From contig CM054062.1 in NCBI GenBank assembly GCA_028641055.1, positions 172,253,449-172,317,448 of the forward strand: DNA of 64,000 nucleotides, read 5' to 3'. A program made the position numbers and the translations under genes. Of this stretch, positions 33,321 through 45,372 are shown one piece after another; positions within the stretch are counted from its first letter, which is position 1; every line of letters begins with the position of its first letter. Origin of the DNA: Alopecurus myosuroides (Eukaryota; Streptophyta; Magnoliopsida; Poales; Poaceae). The notes under the pieces are model-generated. The model did not search any database. It saw only the letters and a program-made list of their open reading frames with translations, and was not told the DNA's origin.

Positions 33321-33923
33321 GAAAATGTCCAAGAGAAATGTGCTCCGCCATATGATTTTTTAGTGGGTTATGGGAGCACAAAATTGTTAAGGGAGGTAAC
33401 TGATCCAGGCCGATAGCCGATTATACTATGTATATCCCCATTAACGGACAATAGCTTAAGCAGTAAAATATAACCACTTCATATGTTTATCATAAATTAT
33501 TTTGTTTTCTTACACTTGATTAGTCACTCACATGTGTAATCCAAACAAAATTTGTGTTTAAGTTATTGTGAATTCGGCTATGTGCATTAATTTTTTTATT
33601 GATAGAAAGAGCATGGTAAACATTCCACATATTTTTTACTTAGATGGCATATTGTTTTTTCAAATGAATTACTACCTCATCGTAAAATAAAACATATTAG
33701 CAGGCCTTGTGCACCATTTAAAATTTGCTTGATTTAAAATTAATCTCATTTTTTGGTAGGCTCTTATGGAATAAAGCTGTCCCCTTTTAACCTTTAGAGT
33801 GGATAATTTTGATTCATAATTGATGTTACCTAGTTATTCTGGTTGTACAACCTATAATAGTAATTAGGAAGTAAAATGACACTACATTTACTGAACAAAT
33901 AGCGCAACCCGAGCTAGCTACTA
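33321..33923. other. Intergenic, no gene seen
   Basis: AT-rich; no frame or repeat recognised. Confidence 0.55.
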
Positions 33924-34001
33924 CTCTTTCCGTTCCATATGAGTTGTCGATGATTTAGTACAAAGTTGTACTATAAATCATCAACAATGGAGTAGAGGGA
34001 G
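33924..34001. mobile_element. Stowaway-like MITE near the copy 2 start
   Basis: About 78 bp. CTCTTTCCGTTCCATATGAG opens it; the end AATGGAGTAGAGGGAG is a diverged complement. The centre TTTAGTACAAAGTTGTACTA is a near-perfect hairpin. It lies 15 bp before the start of duplicated sequence. Confidence 0.8.
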
Positions 34002-34169
34002 TAACATTCTAAAAAAAAAGGGTAGTGTCTCTTTGATTTTGGTGGATTCCAAAAACACTTAATTGACGAAAGAGCAAGACTATAATATCATGCACTCTTG
34101 CTTTCTACAGATTAAAATTTCCAAAGTTTACTTGAGTACACCACCAGAAAAACAAACAATATTTCTAAT

Positions 34170-34241
34170 AATCCTTCCGATCATATTAATTGTCGTACCT
34201 TGTACTAAATCTATGACAAATAAATAGGCATTGGAGGGAGT
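34170..34241. mobile_element. Degenerate Stowaway-like MITE (copy 2)
   Basis: Duplicate of the unit at 154-225, without evident change. Confidence 0.55.
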
Positions 34242-34896
34242 ACCGGAGTACCATAAAGAGGATGGAAAATTTCCAATACAATGTACTTTGTTTTTTAATA
34301 AGATTTAAGCCTAAAATCAAACCACTCACGTCAAAATATTTGTATCAATTTCAAAGCTAATTTTTAATCAGAATCCATTGAATCAAAAAAGGCCATTGAT
34401 CAGTAGTACAACTAGCCTAAGTCCATTGAATGTGGACGAAGTACATCCCATCCCAATGAAGTTGAAGAACATACGTAGATTGATCACTTGTTTGGTGTCT
34501 TAGTGTGTCAAGCTAGACCTAATCACCTAACACCAAATAAAGCTACATATATAGGAGGATGATCGACGATCACGTCGCTGTCTCACCTGCAAGAATGAGA
34601 CGGCGAACCGTCAGCGCCTGAGCTGAGGTTTTCTTTTGTTTTATTTTCTGATCCTTGGAGACACTCCACTTAGCTGAGGTACATAGGCCGGACCTGAGTC
34701 TTCATTCGCCCAATGGAATAACAATTGGCTTGTGCCGTTGGTGGCGAGCATGTTCTCGCGGAGACAATTAGCCTAGCGCACGACAGACAAGGGTTGACGT
34801 GCGTACGTGTTTGTGGGTGAGAAGTGGAATGAACCTTCAAACTCTGGTACACCGATACTGCACGCCGAGGCTCAAGATCTCGTGCTAAAAATAATA

Positions 34897-35042
34897 CTCT
34901 CTCCATTTGTTCCTAAATGTAAGATATTTTAGCCATTTTCCACATTCATACATGTCTATATGTATCTAGACAAATTTTAACGTATATGTTCACTCATATT
35001 AGTATGTATCTAGACAAAATGAGTAATAGCTACAACATCTTA
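34897..35042. mobile_element. Right-truncated Stowaway-like MITE (copy 2)
   Basis: Duplicate of 876-1021, with the same truncated right end. Confidence 0.6.
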
Positions 35043-35044
35043 TA

Positions 35045-36772
35045 CTCGCTCCGTTCAACAATAGATGACTTCCACATATCTATATATGGATGTATCTCTA
35101 AACACTAATTATGGATAAACGCCCCCGCGTCGCTCCTCTCGGGGCGACACGGGCGGAGACCGTAACCCTAGCCAAAGCCGCGCCCCACTCCTCCCCCGCC
35201 TCGCCGCCGCCGGAGGCTGCCGTCGGGCAAGCCCGTGCCTCGGCCAAGGACGGCGGCGGCGAGGTCTCCTCCGCGTGCCCCCCTCGTTTTTCGTTGGAGG
35301 CGCTCCCTTGCTGTCCCCCTCCGGTCCGTTGAAGATGGGCGACCTGGAGCTCGACGGCGCGGGCGCTCCCCTCAGTCGCCCCCCGCCCTGGGCGGCGGCC
35401 CCCGGTGCTCCACGTTGCAGATCGGAGTCGGCGGCGGCCTGGTTCGGTAGATCTGGTCAGGGGACCAGGTTTTTCCACCAGGATGGGGTGAGGTGCGGAG
35501 ATGGACAGGGGTCCATCCTCCCGCCGCCGGCAGTGCTCCGGCTGGATGGCTCGATGCCTCCCTCTCCTCTGCTTCCCCTTGCTCGCGATCTGCACTGCAC
35601 GCGCGCGTGGCCGTCGGTTGGCGGTCAAGCCGGTGCCTTTCTTGGGCTGTGCGCGGTTGAAGGGCGTCCTGCCGTTTCGCTCCCCTCGGTTTCCCGGTGA
35701 TCCTCGGTCGGCTCGGGTGGCTGCTCGGGGGAGTTCGGTTTCCAGGGCGGCGGCCCCGGTCGGTTGGGACGGCGTCGATCAGGCGGCTGGTGACGTTCGT
35801 GGTGCTGGTTGTCATCTCCTCGGCTGCGTGGGCAGCGTGGGCGTGGCGGTTCGTGGGCGCGGCGCGGGGCTGCTCTACCGGCTCTGGCTCCATCTGCAAG
35901 GAAGATGCTTCCCCTTTACTCGTCTTGTGCGTCTCCCTGCCAGCCCCGGTCCCCCGGTGGGCCGGATTGTGCAGGGCGGTTGGTCGGGGACTCTGGATAT
36001 CGGGGGAAACCCTTGGCCGTGGAGGGCCACGATGACGGCGGCGTCCGCGGATGCCGGGCACCTTCTTGGAGGCGTTTATCGAGGTATCTGTCCCCTCTCA
36101 GCCCTCCTCCTCCGGGTGAAAACCACATTCCCCTCTTTGGACGGCGACGGCGTTGCTACGTCGTGCCCTTCCTGGAGGCGTCGTCTGGGGAATTGCAGGA
36201 GCGGTGGTCGTGCAGGGCGTTGGAGGTGGTGGTCGTGGTGGCTTGTCTTGTTCGGCGACGACATCTTATCGCGTTGATTGGCGGATGCCAGGCTTGGCAT
36301 GCCCTCAGCATTGTTGCCGCTGTTCGTCGAAGGGTCGGCGCCCTCGAGCCTGGGCGGGAGGGGAATGGGTCCCCTCTACGACAACATCGACACCCTTGGC
36401 TGGTGAGCGATCGTGCTTCGGAGGTTCTGCTCAACCGCGGTGGGGGACGTCCCAGCCTTTGCCGTATCTTCCTCTCAGCGTCTTCGGCCGGCAGCTTGGG
36501 TCCGGTGTTGCATTCAGGCTGTGCTTGTTTTGCGGCATTTGGCTCTAGCATCGACACTTCGAGCTGTTTTTCTTTGTCTATCTGTTTGTATGCCCGTAGT
36601 GTTTGTTGCTTTGAAAGCTGTTTTTCAGCATGTTGTAATTGCCGTGGAACTGTCCTGGGCTTTGTTAATTCAAAGTCGGGCTTTATGCCTTTTATCTAAA
36701 AAAAACACTAATTATGTCTAGATACATCTATATCTATATATATGGAAGTCATCTATTGTTGAACGAAGGGAG
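35045..36772. mobile_element. Stowaway-like MITE split by retroposon R1 (copy 2)
   Basis: Copy 2 of the split MITE. It keeps both copies of the retroposon target duplication (35100-35113 and 36703-36716), which makes the nesting unambiguous. Confidence 0.88.
35114..36702 (+). mobile_element. GC-rich poly(A) retroposon R1 (copy 2, complete ends)
   Basis: Complete insertion flanked by the 14-bp direct repeat AAACACTAATTATG at 35100-35113 and 36703-36716. The poly(A) end overlaps the right repeat. The longest plus-strand frames are 258 and 296 codons (35501-36277 and 35809-36699); neither has a recognisable domain, and copy 1 breaks both. They are better read as GC-rich chance frames than as proteins. 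Confidence 0.75.
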
Positions 36773-37210
36773 TATTTTAGAATTGATATGAGACTTTTGT
36801 TTGAACCTGTGCACTGCTTTCATGGAGGGTGTATATCCTCCTCGCCTAACATTTGTTTCTTCGAGAAACTAACATTTGGATCCCATCTGCTCCATGACTC
36901 CATCGAGGTGTCGACTCACATCAAAAGCTAAGAGCACCATGCATACGCATACCCCCACCCTTGTCTGCTACTACCGCATCTCTGTTAAGAATCAACCAGT
37001 GCAAACCTAAAACATATCCACATCATACGCATACGTCACCGCATGCCAAGTTTGGCTCCCGATGCGGATCTCCACTGACTAATCTGAACACAAATTGACG
37101 CATTCTAGTTGAATGTCTGGTCCAATCGCATTCTAGTTGTACTGTATTAATGTCTGTGATTATATAGACCATTTGTATGTAAAGACTTGTATTGCAAATC
37201 CTAACAGTAA

Positions 37211-37281
37211 GCGCATCTGGTGTAGTGGTATCATAGTACCCTCCCACGGTACTGACCAGGGTTCGATTCCCTGGATGCGCA
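37211..37281 (+). tRNA. trnG-CCC: tRNA-Gly, anticodon CCC (copy 2)
   Basis: Identical 71-nt duplicate of the gene at 3169-3239, with the same cloverleaf, internal A and B boxes and CCC anticodon. If the duplication is real, the locus carries two functional-looking copies. Confidence 0.96.
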
Positions 37282-37289
37282 TCTGTTAG

Positions 37290-37295
37290 TTTTTT
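37290..37295 (+). terminator. RNA polymerase III terminator of tRNA-Gly (copy 2)
   Basis: T6 tract 9 nt after the tRNA 3' end, same as copy 1. Confidence 0.8.
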
Positions 37296-37600
37296 GTTGC
37301 ACTTCGATTTTATTTTTGTTCTCCTCCCATTCATGTCTAATAAAACTGATCTCGCTTTTATTAATTATATAATTCCCCAAAACATAGAACAATTTTAGTT
37401 AGATGTGCATATTCAAAGGAAAGCAAACAAGGGCATGTAATTCCCTGTAGTTTCTTCGGGAAAGATCTTTTAACTCATCTTGTAGAGATTTGAGGGTGAT
37501 TCTATACAGCTAAATGTGCAGTCTCATTGTGCATGTTGTTACTGGATAGCTAAAGTCCACGTGCATACATTTCCTTTCTATACAATTTAGCTCATATATA

Positions 37601-38453
37601 TGTTGAATATATAAGCAATTTAGCATATGATTTAATCCAAAATAACATGAAGTAAATCATGACAGTAGCAATTATACTAAGTATGCAAATATCTAGCACA
37701 ATGGAAGAACATATCCGATCTACGGCAAGAACTAGAAATATGAATTCCAGTAACATCTCATACAGATGGAATAGAGATACGTACGATGCAGCGACATCGG
37801 CACCGCCGTTGTTGTTGTCCATGTTGTCGCCCATGTCGTCGATGAAGAGGTTGCCGATGTCGGGAAGAAATCGTCGTTGGGGAAGTAGTCGCCGTCAGCA
37901 GTCGCGCGAGTGCGCTCCCCAAAAATCTGATCGCCCCTCTCCCGTAAGGATCACAAGAGACGGGGTTCCAAAGGCCTGCTGTCCCTCCTCGCGGTGCACG
38001 CCGGAAGAAGGGATGGAGAATGCTTGATTGGCGGTGCAGTGCTTTGGAACGATGCGAAACCATAAGACGAAGAAGTGGCGGAAACAGTTTAGAAATTAAC
38101 GCTTCAGTTAATTACCAAGTTAATGACTCATTAAGTTTTCCCAAGCGACAAAATAAACGCTCTCGGCTCGGCTCATTCCCGCAACCCGCGGCGCGTCGTG
38201 ACGTGTCGTGACGAGGCAAGACGGGCGGTGGAGGAGGAGCGCGCGTGTGGCACACCTCTCCTCTTATCTTGCCAACTCATACATGAGCTAGAATGACTCA
38301 CCTTATAAGTTGGTTCCACTCTCTCCATACTAGCAGTATGGGACTAAAGTTTAGTCCCACTCGCCACTTGTATTATTCATGAATGGGCCATGACAATTTC
38401 AGGATTTATTGGACTTAGTTGGGCCACATGGTGCAGCCCCATAAATTCCAACA
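37601..38453 (-). repeat. 3' LTR of copia A (copy 2)
   Basis: 853 bp, with the same roughly 100-bp deletion relative to the 5' LTR as in copy 1. The polypurine tract GTGGGGGAT lies at about 38454-38462. Confidence 0.92.
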
Positions 38454-39005
38454 ATCCCCCACAAAGTGTCATTAGCACATCTCATAATCTCAGTTTCAAA
38501 ATATTGTTTATATACCGGTGTTTAGTGGAGACGGTTAAGTTGAACTTCCACTTAGAACATTATGCTACACTAGTTCACAACTTGAATAGCGGACTACGCC
38601 TTGAACTGCAAGTTTTCTGTGATACCAGTTTCACACAACGTCTGAACCGATAGGCTGCCGCAAGGCTTCCCCGCGGGTGGAGCGTATGCGTCATACTGCA
38701 AAGGCCTTTCATGAGTTTAGTAGAGAGCACCCGATTCTCATAGACTGCGACGTTTAACAGTCAGACTCATATAGGTGAGTTCCTCAGGAGATGTTTTGCA
38801 GGACACATCTCTGCTTATATAAATAAGCCACTTGGAACACATTAAGACAAATGTCAACCTACCATACAGATTAAGAGAGTATTGCATCTTCATGGAGTGG
38901 GATAAAATATAAGGATACTCTCCTCTCAGCCGACCAACAGCTTGTCTCCCACTTCTAATTCACGGGATCTCCGATCACATAGAGTGGGTTACCACTGTGG
39001 GTAAC

Positions 39006-39361
39006 TCATACCGTGGGTCTCAAACCCATCTCCCTCGATGCATTATCTATCACATTCCGTGATAAACCCTTTGTGAAGGGATCTGCCAAGTTCATAGATG
39101 TTTGGATATAATCCAACGCAATAACTCCGGAGTTTTTCAATTTTCTGACAGATTTCAATCTCCTCTTCACATGTCTTGATGACTTCGCATTATCCTTAGA
39201 ACTGTTCACTTTGATGATCACAGTTTGATTATCCCAGTTCATTAGGATTGCGGGTATTGGTTTTTCAACCACAGGCAAGCCCATCAAGAGCTCACGAAGC
39301 CACTCTGTTTCAACAGTGGCTGTGTCTAATGCTGGGAGTTCTGCTTCCATAGTTGACCTTG
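39006..39361 (-). pseudogene. copia A RNase H, C-terminal piece
   Basis: A 114-codon open piece that continues RT in a different frame. Conserved copia RNase H landmarks are [29 protein letters not shown] (the DNQ site), SSRHVKRR and NLADPFTKGL. It ends about 550 bp before the polypurine tract; that gap (38463-39005) holds no further frame. The frame break from RT lies near 39405. Confidence 0.85.
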
Positions 39362-39399
39362 TTAAGATGGTCTGCTTGCAAGACTTCCAGGAAACAGCG

Positions 39400-40450
39400 C
39401 CACTACCAAGTGTAAAAACATAACACTAGTGGACTTAACCTCATCAGCATCAGATATCCAATTATAATCACTATATCCTTCAAGAACCCTCGGGTTTCCG
39501 GTATAGTGAATTTCATAGCTTGCAGTGCCTTTTAAATAGCGCATAACTCTCTCAAGCGCACGCCAATGATCATCTCCCGGATTGGAAACAAACCGGCTCA
39601 ATTTGCTCACAGCAAAAGAGATGTCATGCCTCGTGGCACTCGCCAAATACATAAGCAAGATTATAATCTGAGAATACCTCAGTTGATTTCTAGTAATCCG
39701 TCGATTCTTTCGAAGCAACACACTAGCATCATATGGAGTTGAATAAGGCTTGCAATCACTATACCCGAAGCGACTCAAGACCTTCTCCACATAGTGAGAC
39801 TGAAGCAGTGTGATCCCACCATTATCATCTCTCAGCATCTTGATGTTCAAGATAACATCATCTACTCCTAGATCCTTCATCTCAAAACAGTGAGATAAGA
39901 AATCCTTAACTTCCTTGATTAAATCAAGATTGGTCCCAAAGATCAATATGTCATCAACATATAGACATAGAATAACTCCCTCGCCCCCACCATGGCGATA
40001 GTACACACACTTGTCAGCTTCGTTTACAACAAAGCCTTCAGCAGTCAAAGTCCTTTCGAACTTCTCATGCCATTGCTTAGGTGCTTGCTTGAGGCCGTAT
40101 AATGAGTTCAATAACTTGCACACCTCCCCTTCCTGGCCAGGTACTACAAAACCATCTGGCTGCTCCAGATAAATTTCCTCGTCCAACTCTCCATTAAGGA
40201 AAGTCGTCTTAACGTCCATTTGATGAACGAGAAGACCGTGCGAGGCAGCCAGTGAAAGTAGCAAACGAATAGTGGTCAGTCTAGCCACAGGTGAGTAAGT
40301 ATCAAAGAAGTATTCACCTTCTTTCTGGGTATAACCCTTGGCCACAAGCATTGCCTTGTACTTCTCAATTGTACCATCAGGCCTAAGTTTTTTCTTGAAC
40401 ACCCACTTACATCCTACAGGTTTACACCCATAAGGATGATCAGTGACTTC
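39400..40450 (-). pseudogene. copia A reverse transcriptase
   Basis: RNA-dependent DNA polymerase. Seen in order: GCKWVFKKKLRPDG, YKAMLVAKGYTQ, SPVARLTTIRLLLSLA, HQMDVKTTFLNGELDEEIY, PDGFVVPGQ, LYGLKQAPKQWHEKF and the catalytic YVDD (39950-39961, about codon 148 of the piece that starts at 40402). The thumb/connection then continues to YLKGTASYEIHY. The frame is open for about 330 codons from 40402 but shifts near 39405, before RNase H. Key aspartates are intact, so this is the best-preserved domain of the element. Translation would need to pass the stop at 40451 to join integrase. Confidence 0.9.
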
Positions 40451-41653
40451 CTAGGTTCCGTTGGCCAAGATGGAATCCATCTCGCAACGGACAGCCTTCT
40501 TCCAGTAGTCAGCGTCAAGAGATGCATAGGCTTCTAAAATGGTCCTGGGTGTTTCATCCACGAGGTACACAACGAAGTCATTACCAAAGGACTTTGCAGT
40601 CCTCTGTCTCTTGCTCCTTACAGGAACTTCATTATCATCCTCCTCGGGATTCTCAACGTGTTCTATCGGAATGGTGGGTTCAGGAATCTCAGCTAATTCC
40701 TGACTAGATGTAACATGTTTCTCCTGATTTGATGAGCTAGGCATATCCTTCATAGGAAATATGTTCTCAAAGAAAGTCGCATCGTTCGACTCCATAATCG
40801 TACCAACATGCATGTCGGATACCTCAGATTTTACTATCAAGAATCTATAACCAATGCTATTAAAAGCATAGCCCAGAAGAACACAATCTACGGTTTTAGG
40901 TCCAAGCTTGCGCTTCTTGGGAATTGTTATATTGACTTTCGCCAAACAACCCCAAGTACGTAAGTAGGAGAGTTTCAACCTTTTCCTTACCCATTCCTCA
41001 AATGGAGTAATGGTTTTATTCTTTGTGGGAACTCGGTTTAGGACATGACATGCATTCATTAGCGCCTCCCCCCACCATGCCTTGGAGAGACCCGAAGTAC
41101 TTTCGGCCACCCCATTTGACTGAGGCGAATAGGTCCTCTCATGGATAATTCCATGTTCCGCACAAAAAGAATTAAACTCGTTGGAAAAATACTCTCCACC
41201 ACGATCAGACCTAAGCCGTTTAATTTTACTATCAAGTTGGTTCTCAGCTTCGGCCTTATAGTTCTTGAAATAAGTTAGAGCTTCATCTTTAGATTTCAGA
41301 AGATACACATAGCAATATCTAGTGGAGTCATCAACAAGTATCATGAAATATTTATTTCCACCTATTTTCAATACGCCATTCATCTCACAAAGATCAGAAT
41401 GTATAAGTTCTAGTGGTGCCAAGTCTCTCTCCGCAGTCTTATGATATTTGCGAGGTTGCTTAGCTTGAACACACACTTGACATTTGGAATCTTTAATAGT
41501 ACTGAATTTCAGAATTAAACTCATATTTGCTAATCGCGTTATGCAACCAAAATTAATATGACAAAGTCGTGAATGCCAAACATCAGAATCATTATCGTGG
41601 CAAACATGATTAATAACTTTGGTGCAAATATCTGACAAGGATAAGCGGAACAA
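40451..41653 (-). pseudogene. copia A integrase, internally deleted
   Basis: A 400-codon frame for the enzyme that inserts the cDNA into the chromosome. The N-terminal zinc finger shows WHSRLCHINFG and then CQVC. The catalytic core has HSDLCEMNG (first Asp), RSDRGGEY (second Asp) and SPQSNGVAE (Glu). Directly after the Glu, the frame jumps to GLSKAWWGEAL, so roughly 17-20 residues usual in this family are missing. The C-terminal LGYAFNSIGYRF (GKGY-like) domain is present. The frame ends at a TAG (40451-40453) after NGT, a position where Trp is expected, in frame with the RT that follows. Confidence 0.88.
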
Positions 41654-41700
41654 GCCTCCGCACTCATAGCCTTTACCAACAAATTGTCCATACTTGGAAA

Positions 41701-42090
41701 TTACAACTTTATTGGACTCGAAAACAACTTAAAACCATCTCGACATAAACGTGAGCCGCTGACGAGATTTTTATTGATGGAGAGCACATGATGAACGTTC
41801 TTCAGTCGCACGACCTTCCCCGAAGTAAACTTCAGATCGACCGTACCAACACCATGAACAGTAGCATGTGACTCGTTCCCCATCAGCACGGGGGAAGTCC
41901 CTGTGACCTGATAAGAAGAGAACATGGAAGCATCAGCACAAACATGTACATTGGCACATGTGTCAATTAACCATTCAGGTGAATGACAGACTGAAAGAAT
42001 ACTAGGAACTATACCGTACCCAGTATCCTTCATCTCAGTGTCACCAATGACAATATTAGTGGTCTTGCCGCTATTCTCCAGCTGCTGCAA
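41701..42090 (-). pseudogene. copia A aspartic protease with altered active site
   Basis: A 129-codon open piece covering the Gag-Pol protease that cleaves the polyprotein. The active-site region reads [15 protein letters not shown], about residues 39-53. Retroviral-type aspartic proteases need D-T/S-G, so Cys in place of Gly should cripple the enzyme. The later part, [16 protein letters not shown], matches the conserved copia stretch before integrase. After FKLF the frame shifts (about 41720) before the integrase zinc-binding region. The Cys change is present in both copies. Confidence 0.82.
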
Positions 42091-42923
42091 CTCATAACGT
42101 CTAGGGCATTTTGGAGCCTAATTAGTCATTTCACCACAAACGTGACATGACCCCTTCCTCTTCTTGAAGTTGGTAGAGTGTGATGGGTTAAACTTGCCAT
42201 CGGGTTTGCCTTTACCCTCAGATTTCTTCTTGTTATATTTAGCCTTGTTGGACGGATAGTGTTTCTTCTGTACCACATGGACAACATAACCTACCTTAGC
42301 AACCCGAGCACGTGTATCCTTTGCTCTCGCCTTCTCTTCCACATCAAGAGATCCGATGGGATCCGAACGGAAAACTCCTGTCTCTTGTGTTTCAGAGAAG
42401 TAGCAAAGGTGCTCCATGAAGATGTGAGCTTGGCAATAATGCCTCCGGCCACAAACTTGTCCGGTAACATACACTTAAAGTGCTCAAATTCTTTAGCGAG
42501 TGACTGTATCTCATGAGTCTATTGAACAACAGAACGCTCACCAGTCATCCTGTACTCATATAATTGCTCCATGACGTACAGCTCGCTGCCAGCATCCGAG
42601 GCCCTAAATTTGTCCTCTAGTGCAGTCCACATATCCTTGCCGTGATCAAACGACATATACGGATCCACAATAGAATCATCAATAATACCGAGGAGGGCAC
42701 TTTTAAACATAATTTCCATATTCTCAAAAGCCTCCAGTTGTGCTGGATTGAGATCGCCCCCAGGCTTGCCCTTGGTGGCCGCATAGCAGCGCAAGGTTTG
42801 AAACCATAGCATTGCTCTCGTGCGCCACCTCTTATAATCCACACCCTTGAAAGGGTTCGGCCTTGTCGCTGCAATAATAGCAGGTGCAGGTGCAGTAAAT
42901 TGCCTATAATCAGTTTTTTGGAT
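42091..42923 (-). pseudogene. copia A gag (UBN2-type) with internal stops
   Basis: Gag forms the virus-like particle that packages element RNA. Right to left, the frame crosses the LTR boundary with no ATG after it, then reads the copia gag core (FKGVDYKRWRTRAM, DMWTALEDKFRA, ELYVMEQLYEYRM). It stops at a TAG at 42519-42521 where the related element C continues. A basic Lys/Gly-rich tail and the start of a zinc knuckle (CHVCGEMTN, about 42121-42147) follow in another piece, and a second TAG interrupts the knuckle before APKCP. At least two stops plus a frame change make it a pseudogene; both stops are also in copy 1. Confidence 0.85.
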
Positions 42924-43877
42924 TGTTGAATATATAATCAATTTAGCATATGATTTAATCTGAAATAACATGAAGTAAATCATGACAGTAGCAATTATAC
43001 TAAGCATTCAAATATCTAGCATAATGGAAGAACATATCCGATCTACGGCAAGAACTAGACATATGAATTCCAGTAACATCTCATACAGATGGAATAGAGA
43101 TACGCACGATGCAGCGGTAGCGACACCGCCGTTGTTGTTGTCCATGTTGTCGCCCATGTCGTCGATGAAGAGGTTGCCGATGTCGGGGAAGAAATCGTCG
43201 TTGGGGAAGTAGTCGCCGTCAGCAGTCGCGCGAGTGCGCTCCCCAAAAACCTGATCGCTCCTCTCCCGTACAGGATCACAAGAGGCGGGGTTCCGGAGGC
43301 CTGCTGCCCCTCCTCGCGGTGCACGCCGGAAGAAGGGATGGAGAAGGCTTGATTGGCGGCGCAGTGCTTTGGAACGATGCGAAACCATAAGACGAAGTGG
43401 CGTCTAGGTTTTACCGTATGCACGTATTTATATGCGGGCTGGGAGAGACGTGGGCGTAACTCCACGGCTGAGTCGGTTCGGTTCCACAATCCAGAAAGGA
43501 AACAGAAACAATTTAGGAATTAACGCTTCCGTTAATTACCAAGTTAATGACTCATTAAGTTTTCCCAAGCGACAAAATAAACGCTCTCGGCTCGTTCCCG
43601 CAACCCGCGGCGCGGCGCGTCGTGACGTGTCGTGCCGAGGCGAGACGGATGACGGAGGAGAAGCGCGCGTGTGGCACACCTCTCCTCTTGCCTTGCCAAC
43701 TCATACATGAGCTAGAATGGCTCACCTTATAAGGTGGTTCCACTCTCTCCAAACTAGCAGTATGATACTAAATTTTAGTCCCACTCCCCACTTGTATTAT
43801 TCATGAATGGGCCATGACAATTTCAGAATTTATTGGGCTTAGTTGGGCCACATGGTGCAGCCCCATAAATTGCAACA
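42924..43877 (-). repeat. 5' LTR of copia A (copy 2)
   Basis: 954 bp, structured as in copy 1, with TATAAATA on the minus strand at 43425-43432. Confidence 0.92.
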
Positions 43878-44784
43878 ATATATATGTTCAAACATTTGGA
43901 CAAGATAGATAAAAAAGAGAGATGACATGGTTATTCCATTACCAATAAATAATTTTTGGAATTGTAATTTACAACATAGAAGAAAAATGGCATAATTATA
44001 CATGGAACAGAAATACGTAAGGCCCATCACTGACGGGATCTGGTTCCCATATGCTCTCATAAGCCCGCGGATTAGAAACATGTATCACTTAGATTTTATT
44101 ATGCTTAGCTACTCATAGTGGCAACTGGCAAGGCTCTCCCCTCACCCAAGTACACCGCAAAGAAGTAACCAACAAAAAAAGTTGAGTCAAAAGACTGAAG
44201 ATTAGTTCAGATCTTCTATGGGGGAGCATGTAGAAATGTGGGCAACTTTTCTATGAAAATGAGACGCCTTTCCATGACTTATTTTTGAAAAAACTGCGGA
44301 CAGCCATACAGAAGCCTCCGGCGGCCGGCCTTCTGCTCTTTGCTCTTCATCTTCTTGTTTCTCCATGTCGTACTTGTGTTGTTGGTGTGCCTTTTGTGGC
44401 CGATAGACCATGCATTGGCTTGCCGTTAAGAAAACCTACACAAAAAAAGAGAGCACCCGATTGAAAATTCCAAGATATGAATTAGAAAAAGGGATGATGA
44501 CTCGCCAGATTTCAGGTTGATTTTAGTAGGGGCAATACCGACGCCCAAGATGGCGCATTGAGCTAGATGAGAGATCTAGGAGTAGCACAATAATAATGGA
44601 GCAAGCTGACTGTGATAGTTAAAGGCAAAGATGGCAACTCATTTACCTCCATCCGAGGGGCTCATGGGACGTGTCTGACTTTTAAGCTAGGAAGATGAAC
44701 ATAGATTGGTTATTGGGAAATCGATTATTTAAAATCAGACGATATTATTTGCTTAGACGACATGTTTATTCACGTAAAAAGATA

Positions 44785-44868
44785 CTCCCTATGTCCCATA
44801 ATATAAGAGGTTTCTACGGCCAATATAATTCTATATTAATTGTAATAACACCTTACGTTATCGGGGAG
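44785..44868. mobile_element. Stowaway-like MITE (copy 2)
   Basis: Duplicate of 10750-10833. Confidence 0.55.
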
Positions 44869-44887
44869 TATATGTTAAGAAAAATTA

Positions 44888-44979
44888 CTCCTCCGATCTG
44901 AAATAGTTGCCGACCGTTGTATAGAGTTTTCTACTAGCACAGTACGCATTCTACGACACTTAAAGCGGACCGGAGGTAG
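44888..44979. mobile_element. Stowaway-like MITE (copy 2)
   Basis: Duplicate of 10853-10944. Confidence 0.6.
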
Positions 44980-45372
44980 TAATATTTTGGTGCTCCTCTT
45001 TAGCTATGTAGGAGTCACCGCAAGGTTCAGACTAAAGTCCAACCTCCCGGGTCGCTATTTGGGCGACTCCGGAGTCTCCCACCACAACCGCATGCACTAC
45101 AACTCTCCCAACCCCCAAATGCTCCTCCCGCCGCCGCCGGAGGAGGCGGGCAACTGATGATGGCAGCGACGGGCACTCCTGCCCACTATTTTTCTCCCCC
45201 ATGACCCATATAATTTGTTTCTTTGTAAAGCCCTAGATGCGTGGCTGACCCATGGTCTTGGAAAGATCGGATCCGGCCTGGGGCATGTTGTGTGGGGTGT
45301 TATGGATCCATAGATGCAATGCTAGGTGGAGATCAGTTCCAAAGAGATCATCCTCCACTTAAGGAATTTCAC

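Larger units (their letters stand above)
37601..43877 (-). mobile_element. Ty1/copia LTR retrotransposon A (copy 2)
   Basis: Same element, 6,277 bp, with ATATA target duplications at 37596-37600 and 43878-43882. The coding region reads far better than in copy 1, so the family structure is taken from here. The 5' LTR is 42924-43877 and the 3' LTR is 37601-38453. Confidence 0.96.

Noticed and set aside
44202..44411. 69-codon minus-strand frame with a possible splice acceptor upstream
   Set aside because: Broken by one base in copy 1, no recognisable domain, no partner exon found; not enough to call a gene.
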